A DNA stretch of 37,052 bases from a virus, in the IMG/VR virus record IMGVR_UViG_3300010388_000278, positions 1 to 37,052 of that record, one strand, 5' to 3'. Shown here in pieces: positions 26,874-31,981 of the stretch (within the stretch, counting starts at the first letter, position 1; the number at the start of each line of letters is the position of its first letter). The notes beneath the pieces were generated by a model. It made no database searches. It had not been told where the DNA came from and was given only the letters and a program-made list of their open reading frames with translations. A program made the position numbers and the translations under genes.

Positions 26874-27516
26874 TGGGGCCCTTGGCCTGAGGACGAGGCT
26901 TCATCCCTGCCTGAGGCCTGAAGATGCCTTGGTAGCCGTTTCTGAGGCTGGATTCGACAGCCCTAGTGGCGTCGAACACTCCCCAAGTCTTGAACTCCTC
27001 GTTCCAGCGGGTGATGTACAGGGAGTTAACGGACTTCTTGGCGGCTCTACGCCATGCCAGATACTCGTCCCAGACCCTAGAAAGTTCAGAATCAGACCTG
27101 ATGAAGTCCTCGTTCGGAGGCGTAGCCTCCTTTACTTTCTTAGTTTCTATATCCTTGTTTCTATATGGGTGAAATTCCTTTCCTGCTTGGGGTGAAGAAT
27201 TTTTCACCACTGGGGTGCAATCCACTTCACCCTCCAGAGCCTTGGTGACCACGTCCCATACCTTGCCGTCGGCACGGACAACAAGCCCAGCCTCGGTCAG
27301 TCTGGACAGCGAGTACTGCACGTTGCGTACGGACGAGCCCATGTAGTTGGCCAGCGTCTCCTTGGTGGCGAAGCAACCCTTCTCGTTGGAGAGGATGTGC
27401 ACGATGGACCAGAGGAACTTATCCGCATGGGTCAGCCTAGGGTCCTTGAAGACCTTGGCTGGGACCCACACTCCCTTGAAAGGGAACTCAGGCGTTGAGG
27501 ATGGATTCTCCGACAT
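26851..27516 (-). CDS. winged-helix replication initiator, 221 aa
   Basis: Start at 27516 (MSENPSS), overlapping the nuclease gene by 29 nt; the longer frame to 27621 is mostly inside that gene. Residues about 10-90 look like a winged helix: GVWVPAKVFKDPRLTHADKF, then FATKETLANYMGSSVRNVQY and LSRLTEAGLVVR. A linker rich in Lys, Ser and Pro leads to a C-terminal helical domain with WDEYLAWRRAAKKSVNS and AVESSLRNGYQGIF, similar to the C-terminal segment of phage O-like and DnaD-like replication proteins. Directly upstream of the DnaC-like loader, it likely binds the origin and recruits the loader. Confidence 0.75.
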   Translation of the reverse strand: MSENPSSTPEFPFKGVWVPAKVFKDPRLTHADKFLWSIVHILSNEKGCFATKETLANYMGSSVRNVQYSLSRLTEAGLVVRADGKVWDVVTKALEGEVDCTPVVKNSSPQAGKEFHPYRNKDIETKKVKEATPPNEDFIRSDSELSRVWDEYLAWRRAAKKSVNSLYITRWNEEFKTWGVFDATRAVESSLRNGYQGIFRPQAGMKPRPQAKGPNDHANGF

Positions 27517-28378
27517 AGTCTGCGGTGCTGGGCTTGCCAGCCTTGAGCCACTGGGCGTATTTGACGAGGGCATGCTTGTACTGGGCTCTGCCACGCTGGT
27601 ACATCTCTTCGGAGCACACATACCTACGGCTCATGTTGGGGCCCTCCTTCTCGGTGGCCACATACACGAACTTGCTAGGCTTGGGCTCATGCTTGTACAC
27701 GACGTCCCTGTAGAACGCACATTGCATGGACCAGAGATGGGACTTGGCGGAGCCAATGACGTCGCTGTCGGACAGAGAAGCCAGCGACTTGATGTCACGG
27801 ATTTCAATGACCTTGCTGTTGCCCTCGTCGAGCAGGGCGACCATGTCGCACCTAATCTTGAACGGGAGTTCCAGACGCTCGTCTTCGCCCTTCCACTTGT
27901 ACTCGATTTCAAGGACGCCCGAATACGAAATCTCGTTCAGGGCATTGGTCTTGTCGGGCCTGATGCCGTCGTACATGAGAGGCACGGCACTGTCACGCAT
28001 ACGCATGGCGGTGTTGAGGTCGGCTTCCTTGATGAGGTCCTTGCCTCCAGCCGCCGCTTCGAATTCGGCATACAGCAGTTTGCCTTCCTTGGTACGCCTG
28101 TCCAAGTCTGGGAGCACGGCGTATCTGGAAGAGAACTGGTCCTCTTCGAGTACGAGCGTATGGAACAGACTGCCCATGACTAGGGCTGGAGTCTTCTCCA
28201 TCGGGTTGAGTCTCTGGTTCTCAGCGTGGGGCACACCATGGGTGTACACCTTCTTGAGGTAGGACTGGTTGAGTCCGTCCATGGCCCTGTAGTCTGCGTC
28301 CTCGATGACGTGCCTTTCGCACTTGAGGAAGATGACCTTGGGGTCGCTGGCGTTGAGGATGTCTTGATAGTTAATCAT
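27488..28378 (-). CDS. RecE/exodeoxyribonuclease VIII-like PD-(D/E)XK nuclease, 296 aa
   Basis: Resembles the DUF3799/RecE-type exonuclease family that resects double-stranded ends for a partner annealing protein. Seen: GSLFHTLVLE (69-78) near the N-terminus, a conserved histidine motif of the family; IRCDMV with D178; IEIRDIKS with D195 and K197, the PD-(D/E)XK core; and WSMQCAFYRDVV with Q219 and Y223 as the Q-x-x-x-Y motif. Length fits phage members. The leader is AATAACACATG. With the ERF protein it would make a two-component recombination system, although the two genes are separated by replication genes. Confidence 0.85.
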   Translation of the reverse strand: MINYQDILNASDPKVIFLKCERHVIEDADYRAMDGLNQSYLKKVYTHGVPHAENQRLNPMEKTPALVMGSLFHTLVLEEDQFSSRYAVLPDLDRRTKEGKLLYAEFEAAAGGKDLIKEADLNTAMRMRDSAVPLMYDGIRPDKTNALNEISYSGVLEIEYKWKGEDERLELPFKIRCDMVALLDEGNSKVIEIRDIKSLASLSDSDVIGSAKSHLWSMQCAFYRDVVYKHEPKPSKFVYVATEKEGPNMSRRYVCSEEMYQRGRAQYKHALVKYAQWLKAGKPSTADYVGESILNA

Positions 28379-28381
28379 GTG

Positions 28382-28552
28382 TTATTTCTGGGTTTGAAGT
28401 TCGATGGACTTAAGGAGCAACGCCTTGACGTCGTCCATGCCATTGGGCTGGTGATAGCACAGGAGCCTGTAGGCCTTCCATGCGATTCTACGAGCCTTGT
28501 CCTCGCTCAGTGCGAGAGCATGCTCAAGTTTGTGATGCTTAGCAGATTTCAT
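28382..28552 (-). CDS. small helical early protein, 56 aa
   Basis: The start at 28552 (MKSAKHH) is chosen because it is preceded by AACCGAACCAACATG, matching the early leader; an in-frame ATG at 28576 overlaps the upstream stop and would add 8 residues. The product is predicted helical: HHKLEHALALSEDKARRIAW, then KAYRLLCYHQPNGMDDVK. It contains several His and Arg residues. Function unknown. Confidence 0.6.
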   Translation of the reverse strand: MKSAKHHKLEHALALSEDKARRIAWKAYRLLCYHQPNGMDDVKALLLKSIELQTQK

Positions 28553-28575
28553 GTTGGTTCGGTTGCGAGTGTCCA

Positions 28576-29052
28576 TCAGGACTCAGGCGAGTCAATAGGC
28601 TTCTCAGGTTTCTTCTTCCAGCCTTTGCCAACGTTAGTGTAATAATACTGAAGGTTGGTCTGGCTTTTCTTCGCCTCTACAGGGTGCTCTTTAGCAAACT
28701 TGTCAGCCACTACGTTCCTCTGGGTGCCCCTTGCGGTACCGCCCACGCCCTTGAACATACCACTGGCCTTAGACAGTTCGGCAATGCTCAGGGTGACAGG
28801 GATGTGTTTGACGATGACCTTGACGCCCTGAGTAGCACACTGGCTAGGTGAGTGTCCCTTGCTGACAGAGCCATACTTGGCTCTGGTGCTAACGGACCTG
28901 CATCTAACCTTGTTGCCAGCAGACCAAGGCTCATTGGCACTAAGCCTATCGACCTTGAAGCCATGCTCAAAGAGAGGGTTGGTCACGCTGACGCCCCTCT
29001 CCTTGAGTTTCTTGACGAGCAGTTTCCTTTGCTTGATTGCTTCCTTACTCAT
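28576..29052 (-). CDS. basic early protein, 158 aa, unknown
   Basis: Start set at 29052 (MSKEAIKQ), 8 nt inside the end of the tiny zinc-ribbon gene and after CAACAGACATG; a longer frame to 29094 is mostly inside that gene. The protein is very Lys/Arg-rich, with GVGGTARGTQRNVVADKF in the C-terminal half and a basic Lys/Pro tail. It may bind nucleic acid. No family is recognised. Confidence 0.65.
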   Translation of the reverse strand: MSKEAIKQRKLLVKKLKERGVSVTNPLFEHGFKVDRLSANEPWSAGNKVRCRSVSTRAKYGSVSKGHSPSQCATQGVKVIVKHIPVTLSIAELSKASGMFKGVGGTARGTQRNVVADKFAKEHPVEAKKSQTNLQYYYTNVGKGWKKKPEKPIDSPES

Positions 29053-29149
29053 GTCTGTTGCAGATGTGGCAGATGCCGTATGGGCAGATAGCACCGCAGT
29101 AATCGCAGATGTTGCCGCCCAGCCAGCCCTTGATGGAGAGGACCTTCAT
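29045..29149 (-). CDS. 34-aa zinc-ribbon-like mini-protein
   Basis: The ATG at 29149 overlaps the upstream stop (ATGA) and TAA is at 29045-29047. The product, MKVLSIKGWLGGN followed by ICDYCGAICPYGICHICNRH and E, has five cysteines spaced C15-x2-C18-x3-C22-x4-C27-x2-C30 plus a histidine at 33, a convincing zinc-knuckle pattern for so short a peptide. Coupled overlaps at both ends support real translation. Such small zinc proteins often bind RNA polymerase or other proteins; the target is unknown. Confidence 0.65.
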   Translation of the reverse strand: MKVLSIKGWLGGNICDYCGAICPYGICHICNRHE

Positions 29150-29631
29150 CCGAAGATGACGCCCTCCCCATTGCTGAAGACGATTTGAGCCATGGCATCG
29201 TCATGTACGCCATCAGGTTCGTATTCCCTCATCAGGATGTCGTCGAGCCTGTCTTCGTCGTGGTCGGGCTTGGACATGTAGTCTAGATACTTGAGGTAGG
29301 CTTCCACCTTGGTGGGCAGGAACTTGTCCTTGGTAGTCTCGACGTACTTGGTCCACTCTTCGACGGCCAACTGAGGCGTGACCTTGGTCCACTTGGACTT
29401 ATGGCCTTCGCAGTTCAGTCTGCCTTCGACGACCCAGTCCTTGATGGCTGGCTTGCCGCTGGCGGTGGCGTCGAGGCTGGGCCCAGAGAATGCGGCGTCG
29501 AGGAAGCCGCCCTTGGAGAGCGACTTGACTTCGAACCACGCAGGGTTGAGTCCAGTCTCGAAGGCACCATTGATGACGCTTGCGATGGCGTTGGTGACCT
29601 TGATGTTATTGATGTCTATTTGGTATTTCAT
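29146..29631 (-). CDS. acidic early protein, 161 aa, unknown
   Basis: Start at 29631 (MKYQIDI), immediately after the repeated leader CCAACCAAACACACACATG. The long open frame upstream of it is a shadow of the neighbouring gene. The first five residues, MKYQI, are shared with the next gene upstream because the 30-bp repeat includes the start. The C-terminus is acidic (DHDEDRLDDILMREYEPDG) and ends with QIVFSNGEGVIFG, which recalls the V-Q-x-A-L-F-G-E-x-V-Y-G ending of some phage early proteins of unknown function. Confidence 0.65.
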   Translation of the reverse strand: MKYQIDINNIKVTNAIASVINGAFETGLNPAWFEVKSLSKGGFLDAAFSGPSLDATASGKPAIKDWVVEGRLNCEGHKSKWTKVTPQLAVEEWTKYVETTKDKFLPTKVEAYLKYLDYMSKPDHDEDRLDDILMREYEPDGVHDDAMAQIVFSNGEGVIFG

Positions 29632-29647
29632 GTGTGTGTTTGGTTGG
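29618..29647. repeat. 30-bp direct repeat, copy 1 (early leader plus start codons)
   Basis: A 30-bp sequence identical to 29935-29964. Read on the minus strand it spans the CCAACCAAACACACACATG leader and the first codons (MKYQI) of the 161-aa gene. It looks like a recently duplicated translation-start cassette. Confidence 0.9.
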
Positions 29648-29648
29648 A

Positions 29649-29948
29649 TTACTTCTTCATGTAGAGAGTGGCGACCTTGTTCTTGCCCCTGAAGGACTTT
29701 TCTTTCCTGAGGACAATTTCGAAGATGTTGTCGTCGATAGATTCGACAGCGTACTTGCCGCTGGCCATCTTCTTGAGGACGCCCTTGATGGTGTCTGCGT
29801 GGAACTCGTCGTTCGCTTCGTAGTATTCGCCCCCGCATCCGCACCTGCAACAGTTGCCGTTGCCGATGTAGAGGTTTTCTACGTTTTCGAATGTGAGTTC
29901 GGTGCCTTTAACAGAGTTAAGAGGCGAGTGTTTGATTTGGTATTTCAT
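29649..29948 (-). CDS. Cys-rich early protein, 99 aa, unknown
   Basis: Start at 29948 (MKYQIKH) after the same 30-bp leader as its neighbour. A tight cysteine cluster, CCRCGCGG (C33, C34, C36, C38), suggests metal binding, although no second pair is evident. The C-terminal half is basic with alternating strands (VESIDDNIFEIVLRKEKSF). Beyond the first five residues it does not resemble the 161-aa neighbour, so the resemblance comes from the leader rather than gene duplication. Confidence 0.65.
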   Translation of the reverse strand: MKYQIKHSPLNSVKGTELTFENVENLYIGNGNCCRCGCGGEYYEANDEFHADTIKGVLKKMASGKYAVESIDDNIFEIVLRKEKSFRGKNKVATLYMKK

Positions 29949-29964
29949 GTGTGTGTTTGGTTGG
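29935..29964. repeat. 30-bp direct repeat, copy 2 (early leader plus start codons)
   Basis: Identical to 29618-29647, 317 bp away. On the minus strand it ends in the MKYQI start of the 99-aa gene. Homologous recombination between the copies would delete that gene cleanly. Confidence 0.9.
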
Positions 29965-30168
29965 TTAGAATTGATTGATGCCCACGTGCCCAGCACAGGC
30001 TGGAGTGATGGTCTTCGCACCGCCATTGTGGACGAGCGAGGCGTCTTTAACCTTCTTCTCGACGTAGGCGTCTAGGACCATGAGGAAACTCGAAGAGACC
30101 CTCTTGCCGTTGTATGCTTTGACCAGTGCCTTTACGGCAGAGGGTTTGATGTATTTGTATTTAGCCAT
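29965..30168 (-). CDS. histone-fold-like small basic protein, 67 aa
   Basis: Starts MAKYKYI after the leader CCAAACACACATG. The order of elements resembles single histone-fold proteins of bacteria such as Bdellovibrio Bd0055: a first helix (SAVKALVKAYNG), a short R-V-S strand (KRVSSS), a long central helix (FLMVLDAYVEKKVKDASLVH), then GGAKTITPACAG matching the K-T-[IV]-x-P strand and last helix of histones. Length and basic charge fit. I recall similar 60-70 aa 'hypothetical' proteins in other phages. If correct it would bind DNA or antagonise host nucleoid proteins. Pattern recognition only, no alignment was run. Confidence 0.55.
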   Translation of the reverse strand: MAKYKYIKPSAVKALVKAYNGKRVSSSFLMVLDAYVEKKVKDASLVHNGGAKTITPACAGHVGINQF

Positions 30169-30187
30169 GTGTGTTTGGAAAGTGAAT

Positions 30188-30250
30188 CGAGGCCCAGTGA
30201 TGATGGCTGGCTTACGTCCTGTACGTGTACCCCTACACGCAGGAACCTCA
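30188..30250 (-). ncRNA. three-way-junction RNA element, copy A
   Basis: Minus-strand order: closing stem TGAGGT (30250-30245) with GCCTCG (30193-30188), G-U at both ends; stem P1 CCTG-CGTGTA, loop GGGG, TACACG-ta-CAGG (30243-30218); linker ACGTAAG (30217-30211); stem P2 CCAG/CTGG with 9-nt loop (30210-30194). Copy B has the same plan with compensatory changes. It ends about 20 nt before the ATG of the histone-like gene, so it lies in that gene's leader or marks its promoter or processing site. Confidence 0.6.
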
Positions 30251-30257
30251 AAGTGAT

Positions 30258-30271
30258 GCCCCCGAAGGGGC
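30258..30271 (-). promoter_or_regulatory. UUCG-loop hairpin after the 32-aa gene
   Basis: GCCCC (30271-30267) and GGGGC (30262-30258) enclose TTCG on the minus strand, a very stable tetraloop hairpin. It lies 7 nt after the stop of the 32-aa gene and 7 nt before element A. No T tract follows, so it may protect or process the upstream mRNA end rather than terminate. Confidence 0.5.
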
Positions 30272-30277
30272 TGGCAT

Positions 30278-30376
30278 TTACCAGAGGAGGCCGATAGTCA
30301 CGCAGAGGGCGATTAGAAACGCCGTGTCGAGGACTAGAGCGACGACCCACAGGGTGCCGATTTGGTGCTTGTTCAT
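30278..30376 (-). CDS. 32-aa single-pass membrane peptide
   Basis: The ATG at 30376 follows CACAACCAAACAACAACATG, the early leader; TAA is at 30278-30280. The peptide begins MNKHQIGTLW and then is almost entirely hydrophobic (VVALVLDTAFLIALCVTIGL), one membrane helix with a basic N-terminus. A small early membrane peptide could affect host membrane, superinfection or defence, but nothing shows which. Confidence 0.6.
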   Translation of the reverse strand: MNKHQIGTLWVVALVLDTAFLIALCVTIGLLW

Positions 30377-30412
30377 GTTGTTGTTTGGTTGTGCCATTGC
30401 TGGCGGTGAAGG

Positions 30413-30478
30413 CGAGGCTCGGCTATGCTAGACCGACTTGCGTCCCGTAGTGCTACCAATACACGTCGGGGAACCTCA
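30413..30478 (-). ncRNA. three-way-junction RNA element, copy B
   Basis: Same architecture as copy A: closing stem TGAGGT (30478-30473) with GCCTCG (30418-30413); P1 CCCG/CGGG outer pairs plus inner TA/TA and CAC/GTG pairs around TTGG (30470-30444); linker ACGCAAG (30443-30437), one base different from copy A; P2 TCGG/CCGA with a 10-nt loop (30436-30419). P1 outer pairs change CCTG/CAGG to CCCG/CGGG and P2 changes CCAG/CTGG to TCGG/CCGA, all keeping pairing. It sits upstream of the 32-aa gene. Confidence 0.6.
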
Positions 30479-30486
30479 TAAATTGG

Positions 30487-30501
30487 GCCTCCGATGGAGG
30501 C
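30487..30501 (-). promoter_or_regulatory. GCCTCC hairpin upstream of element B
   Basis: Perfect 6-bp stem GCCTCC/GGAGGC with a 3-nt loop. On the minus strand it lies 8 nt before element B, mirroring the UUCG hairpin before element A. On the plus strand it is followed by TTTCT, so a weak plus-strand terminator is an alternative reading. Confidence 0.5.
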
Positions 30502-30509
30502 TTTCTGGC

Positions 30510-30521
30510 CACCCGAAGGTG
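30510..30521 (-). promoter_or_regulatory. UUCG-loop hairpin
   Basis: CACC and GGTG enclose TTCG on the minus strand; flanking GGC and GCC can add an outer stem with a TAA bulge. It is one of three hairpins stacked between the tRNA genes and element B; the others are at 30487-30501 and 30571-30587. Confidence 0.5.
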
Positions 30522-30570
30522 TTAGCCAAGGACAGGTTTCTTAGTCCGCCCTAATTGGTTAGGTGTGGGT

Positions 30571-30587
30571 GATGGGATAGCCCCATC
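30571..30587. promoter_or_regulatory. GATGGG/CCCATC inverted repeat
   Basis: Perfect 6-bp inverted repeat GATGGG (30571-30576) and CCCATC (30582-30587) with a 5-nt loop, in the structured noncoding stretch 30377-30643. It may be a transcript hairpin or an operator. Confidence 0.4.
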
Positions 30588-30606
30588 TTCTTACCTCTTT
30601 GCACTG

Positions 30607-30633
30607 TCAGAGGCCCAGACCTAATGTACTCAT
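30607..30633 (-). CDS. possible 8-codon leader ORF
   Basis: ATG at 30633 is preceded by ATCTCACACACATG, the early-gene start context, and encodes only MSTLGLGL before TGA at 30607-30609. It begins 11 nt after the 3' end of the first tRNA-Arg. It could be a leader peptide, a decayed gene, or a leader copy carried along by duplication. Confidence 0.3.
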   Translation of the reverse strand: MSTLGLGL

Positions 30634-30643
30634 GTGTGTGAGA

Positions 30644-30718
30644 TGGTGATTCAGGAGAGATTCGAACTCTCATTATCGGGTTCGTAGCCCGAGGTCCTAT
30701 CCGTTGGACGACCGAATC
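30644..30718 (-). tRNA. tRNA-Arg(ACG), copy 1
   Basis: Acceptor GATTCGG (30718-30712) pairs with CTGAATC (30654-30648) with one G-U; the anticodon stem TCGGG/CCCGA encloses CTACGAA with anticodon ACG (plus-strand CGT at 30683-30685); the T arm is GAGAGTTCGAATCTCTC. The 3' CCA is encoded (30644-30646). It reads CGU and, if A34 becomes inosine through host TadA, CGC and CGA. Confidence 0.93.
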
Positions 30719-30722
30719 TAAA

Positions 30723-30797
30723 TGGTGACTCAGGGGAGATTCGAACTCCCATTGTCTGGTTCGTAGCCAGAAGTCCTATCCGTTGGACGACCAAGTC
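30723..30797 (-). tRNA. tRNA-Arg(ACG), copy 2
   Basis: Acceptor GACTTGG (30797-30791) with CTGAGTC (30733-30727), including two G-U pairs; anticodon stem TCTGG/CCAGA, loop CTACGAA, anticodon ACG (30762-30764 on plus); T arm GGGAGTTCGAATCTCCC; encoded CCA. Tandem with copy 1, 4 nt apart. The D arm and anticodon loop are identical but the acceptor, anticodon and T stems have diverged by paired changes, so this is an old, selected duplication. Confidence 0.93.
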
Positions 30798-30834
30798 ATT
30801 GGTGATTGTTACATGAACTGTTGATTTGAAAGAG

Positions 30835-30891
30835 CGAGGCTGGCCTTCGTCAAGCAAGTCCCAAGAACCGAGACTTCTCGACTACTGTGGG
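30835..30891 (-). ncRNA. possible third, divergent copy of the junction element
   Basis: On the minus strand CCCA/TGGG (30891-30888 with 30863-30860) encloses a CGAG/CTCG hairpin, followed by a short stem CTT/AAG (30854-30852 with 30847-30845) and then the same GCCTCG (30840-30835) as copies A and B. The 5' half of the closing stem is missing. It lies directly upstream of the tRNA-Arg pair. The rest of 30798-31002 holds no convincing gene. Confidence 0.35.
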
Positions 30892-30973
30892 TTACACAGC
30901 GGCCAACACAGACAACCATGCAGGTCCAGTTGCCTCATGCAACCTCCAAAGTGTTGTTTGTGTGAAGATTTAC

Positions 30974-31006
30974 GTAAGTCGCTGGTATACAGCGATATAA
31001 ACTTAC
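30974..31006 (-). terminator. hairpin at the 3' end of the 131-aa gene
   Basis: GTAAGT (30974-30979) with ACTTAC (31001-31006) and, inside, CGCTG (30980-30984) with CAGCG (30990-30994) around GTATA; a 6-nt asymmetric bulge separates the stems. The outer stem overlaps the stop codon. There is no T tract, so termination is unsure; it could shield the mRNA end or separate this gene from the tRNAs. Confidence 0.4.
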
Positions 31007-31398
31007 AACAAACTCACCAAATTAGGCCTAATCAGGGGCTTATTGGGCCCAGTATAGGCCATTCCACGTATGCAGTTGTACTCAACGTACTCCACACAGC
31101 CGTCATGGAAATGCTCGTCTGCATTTGCGTATCCATCTTCCAATGACCTGAACGTCTTGTATTTGTTTAGTTGATACAGGCTCATGAGCGTGTGCCAATA
31201 GACCAGCATCACTCTGTCATAGACTACATGATACGACCAATCACTCGGGTCTTGCACTACGTCCACGATTGCGTGGTCATACCATTCTCTCGGCTCCAGC
31301 ACCGCCATGACCGCACCTTCTGCTACAGAGAATTCATCAATCAGTTCGCCCAACGCACTCTTGGGCAGTTTGAACTTGGTGTTCTTTTTCTTGGCCAT
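31003..31398 (-). CDS. early protein, 131 aa, unknown
   Basis: Start at 31398 (MAKKKNTKF) after ACACATACACACATG; the longer frame to 31434 is rejected because it would cover the divergent spacer. The N-terminus is basic, and the middle is rich in aromatic and acidic residues (WYDHAIVDVVQDPSDWSYHV). No motif is recognised. It is the first gene of the minus-strand block, transcribed away from the lysozyme-like gene, so a divergent promoter region should lie at about 31399-31441. A perfect palindrome ATTAGGCCTAAT (31021-31032) falls near its 3' end. Confidence 0.65.
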   Translation of the reverse strand: MAKKKNTKFKLPKSALGELIDEFSVAEGAVMAVLEPREWYDHAIVDVVQDPSDWSYHVVYDRVMLVYWHTLMSLYQLNKYKTFRSLEDGYANADEHFHDGCVEYVEYNCIRGMAYTGPNKPLIRPNLVSLL

Positions 31399-31441
31399 GT
31401 GTGTATGTGTGGGCACACTACATGCACAGGGCAACTTGAGA

Positions 31442-31981
31442 ATGAACTACGACAAGCACATACTCCTAGGCGGCATCTCCATCGTGGAGTCTGGGAACAA
31501 CGATTTGGCGGTAGGTGATAGGAAGCATCAGGACGGCCCAGCACTAGGCCGCTTCCAGATACATCAGTCCGCATGGATGGACATTAGCAAGATACGCAAG
31601 GCCAAGGGCCAGCCCACCTATCCCTATCATGACGCATACAAACGTACGTCAGCCGAGTCCTATGCGGCCACGCTCATTGATGCCATCACTGATGAGTTCA
31701 TCAAGCATCACGGCCACAGGCCATGCCCATCATTGCTGTATGCATGCTATTCACTTGGGCCCAGCGTCATTCCCAAGATACAGTGCATGGTAGGCGTCAA
31801 GCCCATCGGCTTCGCACCAGCCAAGTTGCTGTACTGCCCATCCATTGAGGCCACGCTTTGGGCCTTGGGCTATTCGACCAGCCTCTCCCGTCGCAAGGCA
31901 TCACAGGGCAAGCGGTATGAGGATTTGATTGTTGCCCATTACCTATCAGTGCGTGACCTTGGCATACCACTTATCAAATGA
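31442..31981 (+). CDS. lysozyme-like/transglycosylase-like endolysin candidate, 179 aa
   Basis: Start at 31442 (MNYDKHI); the frame extends upstream but that part is antisense to the 131-aa gene. The N-terminal half has the signature of the lysozyme-like fold used by transglycosylases: GGISIVESGNNDLAVGD with a likely catalytic E16, then GPALGRFQIHQSAW (32-45), comparable to the G-x-[FM]-Q-I motif of SLT enzymes. It would cleave peptidoglycan, either as endolysin or virion lysin. No signal peptide with this start. Its separation from the holin-like gene by the whole early block is unusual. Stop overlaps the next start (ATGA). Confidence 0.65.
   Translation: MNYDKHILLGGISIVESGNNDLAVGDRKHQDGPALGRFQIHQSAWMDISKIRKAKGQPTYPYHDAYKRTSAESYAATLIDAITDEFIKHHGHRPCPSLLYACYSLGPSVIPKIQCMVGVKPIGFAPAKLLYCPSIEATLWALGYSTSLSRRKASQGKRYEDLIVAHYLSVRDLGIPLIK

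Noticed and set aside
30798-31002. Short minus-strand ORFs (18 and 36 codons) upstream of the tRNAs
   Set aside because: They lack the early leader, overlap one another, and one runs through the structured element; not convincing genes.
31307-31441. N-terminal extension of the lysozyme-like gene with a hydrophobic signal-like stretch
   Set aside because: It is antisense to the start of the 131-aa gene, and the hydrophobic look comes from that gene's Lys codons read backwards.
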